Source of the DNA: an uncultured Anaerolineae bacterium
GTDB taxonomy: Bacteria; Chloroflexota; Anaerolineae; Anaerolineales; Villigracilaceae
DNA length: 34,438 nt
Assembly: GCA_903908605.1 (NCBI GenBank)
Contig: CAIVSQ010000102.1
Span: 1-34,438, forward strand
Direction: 5' to 3'
A program made the position numbers and the translations under genes. Position 1 is the first letter of the stretch, and each line of letters begins with the position of its first letter. Shown here in pieces: positions 26,675-34,438 of this stretch. Below the pieces are notes generated by a model. It had not been told where the DNA came from. It made no database searches and worked only from the letters and a program-made list of their open reading frames with translations.

Positions 26675-27622
26675 TCAGGGGGTGGTCAGTTTGAAGGATT
26701 GAAGAAACTGGTCAATGGCTTGCGGGTTGGCCTTGTCTTTTATGGTCACAACGGTAACCTGGTAGAGGCGGTTTTCCACCAGGTAAATGCGGCTGCGCAG
26801 CAGCAATTCCTGGCCATTATCGACGGTGGAGTTTACTGTCAGTTCGCGCCCGGGGTGGCCATCGATGGTGATGCGGGTTTCGGAGAGCAGTTGGCCCTTG
26901 GAATTCTGAACCATGCCGTTCCGGCTGCCGTCCAGGATTTTATCCGGGTTGGATTTGCTGACTAACTCGGCGGGATAATCGGAGTAGCTGACGATGAGGG
27001 TCTGGGTTGGCTGGTTGGCGCTGAACATGTGCAGTTCAACGGCCCCGACCTGGGTATCGATGGATTGGGTGTTTTCTGTAAGGGTGTAGGGTGAGCTGAC
27101 TGAAAAACGACCGGCTGCGGAGCTGAATTCGCGGGCGGGGAGTGGGAACAGGCTGCCAATGGCCTGGCTGATTGGGCCAACGGAGAGCAGGAAGAGGACG
27201 ACGGCCACAATGGAGATCAGGCCGCTCAGCAGGTAGCGGGCAACGGTGCCAAGGCTGGAGCGAAAGATGCGCCCATTGATGACCATGGCGGCGCCACCGA
27301 GCAGACCGCCGAGGCCGCCGCCGATGAAGGCCAGTACGAGCGGCAGCGCGCTCCAGGTCCATTCGTACCATTTTAGCGGCGGGACGACCTGGTAGGTGAT
27401 ATCGTCGACCAGCACTTGCGGAATGGTATCGAGGATCCAGTAATTTTTGAAGCGGGCGGCGGCCAGGGTACCGTCGTCGCGGGTCAGGCTGAATTGACCG
27501 CGCTTGGGGCCGCGCGGGGCGGGTTGGCCATCGAGCAGCAGGCGGGCGCCGCGCCAAAAACCGCCGGCTTCCAGTTCAACCCGGCCATCGCTAAAACCTG
27601 GGATCGAGAGTGGGTATTTCAT
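26675..27622 (-). CDS. two-helix membrane protein with extracytoplasmic C-terminal domain
   Basis: I do not recognise a named family for this 315-aa protein. A soluble N-terminal part (1-85) is followed by two membrane helices (about 91-115, glycine-rich, and 127-149). The C-terminal domain of about 150 residues has alternating beta-like pattern ([35 protein letters not shown]), reminiscent of PsbP/LpqN-like folds, which is an impression only. The ATG at 27622 has an excellent site, AGGAGGAATTAC. A longer open frame to 27901 overlaps galK and is not real. It sits between galK and hisI, cotranscribed by position; no link to histidine synthesis is evident. Confidence 0.8.
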   Translation of the reverse strand: MKYPLSIPGFSDGRVELEAGGFWRGARLLLDGQPAPRGPKRGQFSLTRDDGTLAAARFKNYWILDTIPQVLVDDITYQVVPPLKWYEWTWSALPLVLAFIGGGLGGLLGGAAMVINGRIFRSSLGTVARYLLSGLISIVAVVLFLLSVGPISQAIGSLFPLPAREFSSAAGRFSVSSPYTLTENTQSIDTQVGAVELHMFSANQPTQTLIVSYSDYPAELVSKSNPDKILDGSRNGMVQNSKGQLLSETRITIDGHPGRELTVNSTVDNGQELLLRSRIYLVENRLYQVTVVTIKDKANPQAIDQFLQSFKLTTP

Positions 27623-27662
27623 GTAATTCCTCCTGATAATGGGTGAGTGTGGTGTGGGGTGA

Positions 27663-28829
27663 CTAGAGCATGCCGGCGCCTTGCGAGGCCTGGCAGATGT
27701 AGATTTCGGGGGACTGGCCGGTGGCTTGTTGATAGCCCTGGCGGAGGAGTTGGGCAAACTGTTCGGCCTGGGTGCGTTCGACCAGGTTGATGGTGCAGCC
27801 GCCAAAACCGGCGCCGGTGAGACGGGCGCCGTAGCAACCGGGCAGGCCCTGGGCGATGCTGACCATGGTATCCAGCTCGTCGATGGAGACTTCGTAGTCA
27901 TCGCGCAGGCTGATATGGCATTCGTTCATTAATTTGCCGAAGCCGGCCATATCTGACTTTTCGAGCAGGGGGATGGCGGTGATGGTGCGCCGGACCTCGC
28001 TGATGATGTGGCGGGCACGTTTTTTCACTTCTTCGGGCAGGTCGGCTGAAAAGCGGTTGAAATCTTCAGGGCTGACATCACGCAGGGCCTGGATGGCGGG
28101 CAGGTGGTTTTGCAGCAGGCGGACTGCTTCGGTGCAGGCGTCGTGCCGGCGGTTGTATTCACCGGTGGTCAATTTGCGGCGCACACCGGTATCGGCGACG
28201 ACCAGGGCGATATTTTCGGGCAGGGGCAGGCTGTGGTATTGCAGGCTGCGGCAATCGAGGAAGAGCAGGCGGTTATTTTCGCCGCAGGCCGAGGCGAACT
28301 GGTCCATGATGCCGCAGCTGACGCCGACATACTGGTTTTCGGCGCGCTGACCGAGGCGGGCGCGTTCCATGGGGGTGAGCGACCAGCCGCCGACCTGCTG
28401 CCAGGCGATGGCGAAGGCCATTTCGACCGAGGCGGAGGAGCTGAGCCCGGAGCCGCGCGGGACATTGGAGGAGAAGACGGCGTTGATGGCGGGGGTGGCC
28501 AGGCCAGCGTCAGAAAGGGCCCAGCACATGCCGGCCGGGTAGAGGCCCCACTCGGGCATTTGGCTGCCGTCGGTCTGGGTCTTGGTGGCGATTGAATCGG
28601 AAGAGAAGCGGGCTTGCTGGTCAAAATCGGCGGCAACCAGGCAGGTTTCGAGGCCGGCGGCGGGTGAAAAGGCGATGTAGGTGGCGCGGTCTATGGCGAC
28701 CGGCATGACGAAGCCGTCGTTGTAGTCGACGTGTTCGCCCAGCAGGTTGACGCGCCCGGGGGCCTGGGCGATAAAGGCGGGCTGGGTTCCGAATTTTTGT
28801 TGGAAGATGGCGGTAATTTTTTCGATCAT
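27663..28829 (-). CDS. galK: galactokinase
   Basis: This 388-aa GHMP kinase phosphorylates galactose at C1, the entry to the Leloir pathway. The galactokinase signature GRVNLLGEHVDYNDGFVMP (about 25-43), the GHMP ATP-binding motif PRGSGLSSSASVEMA and the C-terminal GARLTGAGFGGCTI are all present. I chose the ATG at 28829 because AGGAGA is 6-7 nt upstream; the ATG at 28835 is directly adjacent to that site and too close. It is inserted between hisF (74 bp upstream) and the membrane-protein gene (40 bp downstream). No galT, galE or transporter accompanies it in this window. Confidence 0.95.
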   Translation of the reverse strand: MIEKITAIFQQKFGTQPAFIAQAPGRVNLLGEHVDYNDGFVMPVAIDRATYIAFSPAAGLETCLVAADFDQQARFSSDSIATKTQTDGSQMPEWGLYPAGMCWALSDAGLATPAINAVFSSNVPRGSGLSSSASVEMAFAIAWQQVGGWSLTPMERARLGQRAENQYVGVSCGIMDQFASACGENNRLLFLDCRSLQYHSLPLPENIALVVADTGVRRKLTTGEYNRRHDACTEAVRLLQNHLPAIQALRDVSPEDFNRFSADLPEEVKKRARHIISEVRRTITAIPLLEKSDMAGFGKLMNECHISLRDDYEVSIDELDTMVSIAQGLPGCYGARLTGAGFGGCTINLVERTQAEQFAQLLRQGYQQATGQSPEIYICQASQGAGML

Positions 28830-28903
28830 GGTCATTCTCCTGGTCGCCCCGGGTAGACTGGGGACTGGGTTCACGTTGCCCGGCGTGGATGGCCAGGCGG
28901 GGA

Positions 28904-29683
28904 TCAGGCGATTGGCCTGATTTTTAATCCGCGCCCGGTGAGGTAGGATTTAATTTCGGCAATGGTGTATTCGTTGTAATGCAGCATGGAGGCCACCAGG
29001 GCGGCATCGGCTTTGCCTTCGGTCAGCACGTCGTAGAGGTGTTCGGGGGTGCCACCGCCGCCGGAGGCGACGACCGGGATGCCAACTGCTTCGGCGATCT
29101 GGCGGGTGAGGGTCAGCTCGTAGCCCTGGCGGGTGCCATCGGCGTCGATGGAGTTGACCACCAACTCACCGGCGCCCAGTTCTTCACCGCGGCGGGCCCA
29201 CTGGATGGCATCCAGGCCCATGGGGGTGCGGCCGCCGTTGATGACAATTTCGTAGCCGGAGGGGATGGTGGGTGAGACTGGCACTTTGAGCACATCCATC
29301 GAGAGCACCACAGCCTGGGCGCCAAAGGCGTAGGCGGCCTGTGAGATGAGGAGCGGGTTTTTGACGGCGGCTGAGTTGACGTTGATTTTTTCGGCGCCGG
29401 CCAGCAGCACGCGCGAGCAATCCTCGACGGTGCGCAACCCGCCGCCGACCGAGAAGGGGATGAAGACCTGCTCGGCCACCCGGCGGACGACATCGATCAT
29501 GATGGCGCGGTTGTCACTGGAGGCGGTAATGTCATAAAAGACCAGCTCGTCCAGGCCGTCGAGGTAATATTTGCGGGCGGTTTCGACCGGGTCGCCGATA
29601 TCGCGGGTATCGACGAAGCGGACGCTTTTGGCGAGCCGGCCATCACGCACGTCCAGGCAGGAAACAATTCGTTTGCTAAGCAT
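28904..29683 (-). CDS. hisF: imidazole glycerol phosphate synthase cyclase subunit
   Basis: This 259-aa TIM barrel uses ammonia from HisH to convert PRFAR into imidazole-glycerol phosphate and AICAR. The two catalytic Asp residues are present at canonical positions: D11 in SCLDVRDG and D130 in LSMDV. Phosphate-binding loops [11 protein letters not shown] and [12 protein letters not shown] are intact, as is [17 protein letters not shown]. The start at 29683 is supported by AGAGGAACTCAA. It follows hisH by 31 bp, the usual HF pair for a bienzyme complex. Length is typical. Confidence 0.97.
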   Translation of the reverse strand: MLSKRIVSCLDVRDGRLAKSVRFVDTRDIGDPVETARKYYLDGLDELVFYDITASSDNRAIMIDVVRRVAEQVFIPFSVGGGLRTVEDCSRVLLAGAEKINVNSAAVKNPLLISQAAYAFGAQAVVLSMDVLKVPVSPTIPSGYEIVINGGRTPMGLDAIQWARRGEELGAGELVVNSIDADGTRQGYELTLTRQIAEAVGIPVVASGGGGTPEHLYDVLTEGKADAALVASMLHYNEYTIAEIKSYLTGRGLKIRPIA

Positions 29684-29714
29684 TTGAGTTCCTCTTTACG
29701 GGTTGGCGGTGGCG

Positions 29715-30326
29715 TTAGGCGTGCCAGTTGGCGAAGTTTTCGAGCAGTTTTAGCCCGGGCGGGCCGCTTTTTTCGGTGTGGAACTGGACGGCGAAGAGGT
29801 TATCCTGCCCGATGGCAACCGGGAATGGGCCGCCGTAATCTGCGCTGGCGTATTGGCAGGCCGGGTCTTGTGGGCGCGGGTAGTAGGAGTGGACGAAGTA
29901 AAATTCGTCGCCGGGGCGCAGGTGGGCGAGGATGGGGTGGGGTTGGGTGACGCTGACGGCGTTCCAGCCCATGTGCGGGATTTTAAGGCTGGGGTCTGGC
30001 AGGCGGAAGCGCAGGCAGCTGCCGGGCAGCAGGTCCAGGCAGGGGGTATCGCCTTCTTCGGAGTGGGTGAGGATGATTTGGCAGCCGATGCAGATGCCGA
30101 GGATGGGGGTGCCGCGCTGGAAGGCGGCTTTGAGGGCCTGGTCGAGACCACGGTCTTTGAGAACCTGCATGGCAGCATTGGCCTGGCCGACCCCGGGGAA
30201 GATGATCTGCCCGGCGTTGAGGATGACCTCAGGGTCGGCGCTGACCTGGTTTTCGATGTTGAGGTGGTCGAGCCCGCGTTTGACGGATGTGAGGTTGCCG
30301 GCTTTGTAATCGACGATGGTGATCAT
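29715..30326 (-). CDS. hisH: imidazole glycerol phosphate synthase glutaminase subunit
   Basis: This 203-aa class I glutamine amidotransferase supplies ammonia to HisF. The triad is C79 in GICIGCQ, H183 and E185 in FHTEKSG. Two positions near the triad differ from the common GICLGMQ and FHPEKSG forms (M to C and P to T), but the catalytic residues are kept. The ATG at 30326 is preceded by GGAGGGCGC and overlaps the hisA stop in an ATGA arrangement, so translation is coupled to hisA. A longer TTG start at 30344 is less likely. Confidence 0.95.
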   Translation of the reverse strand: MITIVDYKAGNLTSVKRGLDHLNIENQVSADPEVILNAGQIIFPGVGQANAAMQVLKDRGLDQALKAAFQRGTPILGICIGCQIILTHSEEGDTPCLDLLPGSCLRFRLPDPSLKIPHMGWNAVSVTQPHPILAHLRPGDEFYFVHSYYPRPQDPACQYASADYGGPFPVAIGQDNLFAVQFHTEKSGPPGLKLLENFANWHA

Positions 30327-31057
30327 GCGCCCTCCGTGAGGCAATCACGCAGTGAGATGTGGCCATCGTAGAGGGCTCGTCCGATGATGACACCGGCCAG
30401 GCCGGCGGCGCGCACGCGTTGGACATCGGCGAGGGTGGAGACGCCGCCAGAGGCGACCACCTGCAGCCCGCTGTCTTTTTGCAGTTCGAGCGCGCTGGTG
30501 ACGTTTACGCCGGTGCTGACACCGTCGCGGGCGACATCGGTCAGGACGCACCATTCCAGGCCCTGGGCACGGAAGCGCTGGCCGACTTCGGCGACGGTCA
30601 GTGGGGTGGTTTGCTGCCAGCCCTTGATGGTGACCTGGCCATCGCGCGCGCCGATATCGCCGGCGATGCGGGTTGGGCCAAATTCGGCCAGGGCACGATC
30701 GACGAGGCCGGGGTCCTGGATGGCGGCGGTGCCGAGGAAGATGCGTTCGACGCCCAGTTGGAGGGCGGTGCGGATGGTTTCTTCGGAGCGGATGCCGCCG
30801 CCGAACTCGACTTTTAGGCCGACGGTGAGGATCTGCTGGAGGGCGGTAAAGTTGGCGCGCGAGTCTTCATCGAAGGCGCCGCTCAGGTTGATGATGTGCA
30901 GCCAGCTGGCACCTTCGTCCTTCCAGCGTTCGGCCCAGGCGCGCGGATCGTCACCGTAGGTGGTCTGGCGCAGGGGGTCGCCCTGGGCCAGGCGGACAAC
31001 TTTGCCGGCGCGCAGGTCGATGGCGGGGAAGATGGTGAATGAGGCGGGGTTTGTCAT
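30323..31057 (-). CDS. hisA: ProFAR isomerase with altered active-site motifs
   Basis: This 244-aa TIM barrel should open the ribose of ProFAR to give PRFAR, the substrate of HisHF. The first catalytic Asp is present (D14 in FPAIDLRAG), as are EFGGGIR, the TDVARDGVSTG loop and the second phosphate loop ASGGVS. Two usually conserved places differ. The VDLDGA strand reads INLSGA (N57, S59). The IDARDG strand carrying the catalytic acid reads DIGARDG, so a gapless alignment puts Gly136 where Asp is expected, with D134 two residues earlier. It lies between hisB (42 bp) and hisH (overlap), so a HisA role is still by far the best call. The ribosome site is AGGAATACCGCC. Confidence 0.92.
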   Translation of the reverse strand: MTNPASFTIFPAIDLRAGKVVRLAQGDPLRQTTYGDDPRAWAERWKDEGASWLHIINLSGAFDEDSRANFTALQQILTVGLKVEFGGGIRSEETIRTALQLGVERIFLGTAAIQDPGLVDRALAEFGPTRIAGDIGARDGQVTIKGWQQTTPLTVAEVGQRFRAQGLEWCVLTDVARDGVSTGVNVTSALELQKDSGLQVVASGGVSTLADVQRVRAAGLAGVIIGRALYDGHISLRDCLTEGA

Positions 31058-31099
31058 GGCGGTATTCCTGGCCTGGGCAAATGGGCAGGCCGGTATTGG

Positions 31100-31690
31100 T
31101 CAGTGGGTGAGGGTGCCCTTGGTGGAGGGGACGCCTGCGCGGCGCGGGTCGGGCAGGGTGGCGGCAGCGAGGGCGCGGGCGAGGGCTTTAAAGAGCGCTT
31201 CGGCCTTGTGGTGGTCATCGCGGCCATAGAGGACGCGCGCGTGCAGGTTGCAGCGGCTGGTGATGGCGAAGCTTTCGAGAAAGTGGGGGAAGAGGCTGGT
31301 GGGAATGCCGCCAACGGGTGCGGAGCCCCATTCGGCCGAGACCACGCAATAGGGCCGGCCAGAGAAATCGATGGCGACGAAGGCGAGGGTCTCATCCATG
31401 GGCACGTAAAAGCTGCCCATGCGGGTGATGCCCTTGCGGTCGCCGAGGGCCTGGTCGAAGGCGGCACCGAGGACCAGGGCGACATCTTCAACGGTATGGT
31501 GGACGTCGATGTGCAAGTCACCGCTGGCCTGGACGGACAGGTCAAACAGGCCGTGGACGGCCAGGTGGGTGAGCATGTGATCGAGGAAACCGACCCCGGT
31601 GGCAATGCTGTGCTGGCCGGTTCCATCCAGGTTGAGTTCGATGGTGATGCGGGTTTCATTTGTGCTGCGTTCGATGCGGGCAGTGCGCAT
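31100..31690 (-). CDS. hisB: imidazoleglycerol-phosphate dehydratase
   Basis: This 196-aa metal enzyme dehydrates imidazole-glycerol phosphate to imidazole-acetol phosphate. Both HHxxED-type metal motifs are present: HHTVED (H64, H65) and DDHHKAE (about 158-164), plus [14 protein letters not shown]. It lacks the N-terminal phosphatase domain found in enterobacterial HisB, so a separate histidinol-phosphatase is required elsewhere. The start at 31690 has a strong GGGAGGTACTC site. It lies 24 bp after hisC and 42 bp before hisA. Length is normal for a monofunctional HisB. Confidence 0.97.
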   Translation of the reverse strand: MRTARIERSTNETRITIELNLDGTGQHSIATGVGFLDHMLTHLAVHGLFDLSVQASGDLHIDVHHTVEDVALVLGAAFDQALGDRKGITRMGSFYVPMDETLAFVAIDFSGRPYCVVSAEWGSAPVGGIPTSLFPHFLESFAITSRCNLHARVLYGRDDHHKAEALFKALARALAAATLPDPRRAGVPSTKGTLTH

Positions 31691-31714
31691 GAGTACCTCC
31701 CAGTTGCCTGGTCG

Positions 31715-32809
31715 TTAGAGGGTGGAAAGCGCGGCGATGAGCGCATCCATTTGTTCGGGACGGCCGACTGAGATGCGGATGCAGTCTCGCAGGCCGGGTT
31801 TGTTGAAGTAACGGATGAAGATGCCGAAGCGGTCCGCCAGCTGGGTCTTGAGGGCGGCGGCATCGCGGCCGTGGACCTGGCAGAGGATGAAATTGGCTTG
31901 CGAGGGGTAGGGCTGCAGGTAGGGGATGGCGGCCAGGGCGAGGGCCAGGCGTTGACGTTCGGCCACCAGGGTGGCGACGGTGTGCTGCAGGTAGGCGTGG
32001 TCTTCGAGGGCGGCAATGGCGGCGACGCTGCCGGCGACATTGACGTTGTATGGCTGTTTGGCTTTCCAGAGGGTGGGCATGAGCCAGCCGGGGAAGGCGC
32101 CGTAGCCAACCCGCAGCCCGGCCAGCCCGGCCAGCTTGCTAAAGGTGCGCAGGACCAGCAGGTTTTCGCGCTGGGGCACCTGGCCCAGGCGGCTAAGGTT
32201 TTTGCCCAGCCCGGCCGGGTCGGCGAATTCGATATAGGCTTCGTCGAGGACGATCAGGGCGGGCAGCTCGAGCAGCTGGTCGACGAGGGCCGGGTCGATC
32301 AGCGAGCCATCGGGATTATTGGGGGAGGTCAGGAAGATCAGCTTGGGTTGGTGCTGGTGGGCGGCGCGCAGGATGCCCTGCACGTCCAGCGAAAAATCGG
32401 GCTGGCGGGGCACGTCGATGACGCGGGCGGCGTTCAGGTCGGCGTCGAAGACGTACATGCCAAAGGTGGGCGGGCAGTTGAGGATGCAATCGCCGGGTGA
32501 GAGGGTGACGCGCATGATCAGGTCGATCAGTTCATCGGCGCCGGAACCGGGCAGCAGGAAGGCGGCATCCAGCCCGGTGAAAGCTTGCAGGGCGGCGCGC
32601 AGGGCACGGCTCTCGGGGTCCGGGTAGATGTGCGGGAAGTCGATGTTCGCCAGGGCGGTGCGGGCGCGCGGGGACATGCCGTAGGGGTTCTCGTTGGCAT
32701 CGAGCTTGATGATGTCTTGCGGGGCGCGACCGATGCGGGCCGAGAGGACCTCGAATGGTTCGATCGGGGTGTAGGCGGGCAGGTTGGCGATGTGGGCGGG
32801 CAGTTTCAT
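31715..32809 (-). CDS. hisC: histidinol-phosphate aminotransferase
   Basis: This 364-aa PLP fold-type I aminotransferase converts imidazole-acetol phosphate and glutamate to histidinol phosphate and 2-oxoglutarate. Visible landmarks are KLDANENPYG, GSGADELID, SPNNPDG (162-168), VLDEAYIEF with D189, the PLP lysine K225 in RTFSKLAGLAGLRVGYG, and the C-terminal IRISVG Arg region. The start at 32809 follows hisD by 19 bp. No clear Shine-Dalgarno is seen, so reinitiation after hisD is plausible. The open frame extends to 33334 inside hisD, but that part is a shadow. Confidence 0.95.
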   Translation of the reverse strand: MKLPAHIANLPAYTPIEPFEVLSARIGRAPQDIIKLDANENPYGMSPRARTALANIDFPHIYPDPESRALRAALQAFTGLDAAFLLPGSGADELIDLIMRVTLSPGDCILNCPPTFGMYVFDADLNAARVIDVPRQPDFSLDVQGILRAAHQHQPKLIFLTSPNNPDGSLIDPALVDQLLELPALIVLDEAYIEFADPAGLGKNLSRLGQVPQRENLLVLRTFSKLAGLAGLRVGYGAFPGWLMPTLWKAKQPYNVNVAGSVAAIAALEDHAYLQHTVATLVAERQRLALALAAIPYLQPYPSQANFILCQVHGRDAAALKTQLADRFGIFIRYFNKPGLRDCIRISVGRPEQMDALIAALSTL

Positions 32810-32828
32810 GGTTGTGTGGTTGGTGCGC

Positions 32829-34187
<1,359 letters not shown>

Positions 34188-34284
34188 GGTCGTTTCCTTC
34201 ATTTAGGTTCCCCATTGGCTGGTTTGATGCGAAAATGGGTGGGAGGGAGTTGTAATAATCAGGTGATTTTATCATCAAAAATCG
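34188..34284 (-). promoter_or_regulatory. likely promoter region of the his cluster
   Basis: This AT-richer stretch lies directly upstream of hisD. On the minus strand a TTGATG and a TATTAC hexamer occur about 15 bp apart, a weak promoter match. No T-box, attenuator peptide with His codons or other known his regulatory element was recognised. Confidence 0.3.
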
Positions 34285-34438
34285 GACCGGGGACGGGGGA
34301 CGGAGGACGGGGGACGGGGGATGGGGGACGGGGGACGGGGGTCGGGGGATGGAGGGCGGGGGGCGGGTGGGTGTGCGGGGGGGGGGGGCGGGAGGGGGGG
34401 GAGGGGCGTTACGCGGGGGGGGGGGGGGAGGGGAGGTG
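34285..34438. repeat. G-rich heptamer repeats grading into poly-G at the contig end
   Basis: From about 34288 to 34356 the plus strand repeats GGGGGAC-type heptamers with small changes (GGAGGAC, GGGGGAT, GGGGGTC). It then turns into irregular G runs up to 34438. The regular part could be a true minisatellite able to form G-quadruplexes. The final 70 bases look like low-quality or artefactual sequence. Confidence 0.7.

Noticed and set aside
27623-27901. N-terminal extension of the membrane protein into galK
   Set aside because: The extra residues are Ser/Pro-rich shadow translation of galK, and a perfect AGGAGG site precedes the internal ATG at 27622.

Overview
The window looks like one whole contig from a moderately GC-rich bacterium. 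I infer Chloroflexota, probably Anaerolineae-like, from the style of the His and Glt proteins and from the MASE3/multi-PAS sensor proteins; no rRNA or other marker is present to prove it. The left end stops 3 bases outside an insertion sequence and the right end decays into G-rich low-complexity sequence. Both are typical places for an assembly to break.

Layout from left to right. (1) 4-886: an IS5-like element with a transposase split by a -1 frame change at an A7 run. (2) 902-4480: high-affinity phosphate ABC transporter. pstS-pstC-pstA lie on the minus strand and pstB is divergent on the plus strand. The 54-bp gap holds face-to-face promoters that predict almost leaderless mRNAs. (3) 4680-11108 (minus): gltB-gltD glutamate synthase plus a small protein with an L7/L12 C-terminal-like motif. 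(4) 11583-14285 (plus): a cytoplasmic type I pullulanase, preceded by phased 11-bp repeats that resemble an OmpR/PhoB-type operator. (5) 14561-23747 (minus): a two-gene signalling operon. The first gene is a BvgS/EvgS-like periplasmic solute-binding sensor with seven PAS modules but no kinase. It overlaps by 4 nt a giant hybrid histidine kinase (MASE3-PAS-GAF-PAS3-HisKA-HATPase-REC-REC-HPt), whose last two domains are out of frame at an A5 run. (6) 24448-25946: a small membrane protein and an unrecognised 269-aa protein. (7) 25952-34187 (minus): a histidine biosynthesis cluster in the order hisD-hisC-hisB-hisA-hisH-hisF-galK-(membrane protein)-hisI-hisE.

The metabolic genes form a nutrient core: phosphate uptake, ammonia assimilation into glutamate, alpha-glucan debranching and histidine synthesis. 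hisG and a histidinol-phosphatase gene are not in the window. HisH takes its amide nitrogen from glutamine, which links the his cluster to the nitrogen branch served by GltBD.

The best candidates for something new are the split sensor/kinase pair, the phased 11-bp repeat array before the pullulanase gene, the divergent leaderless pst promoters, galK embedded in the his operon, and a HisA with altered active-site motifs. No CRISPR array, tRNA, rRNA, phage or defence genes were seen.
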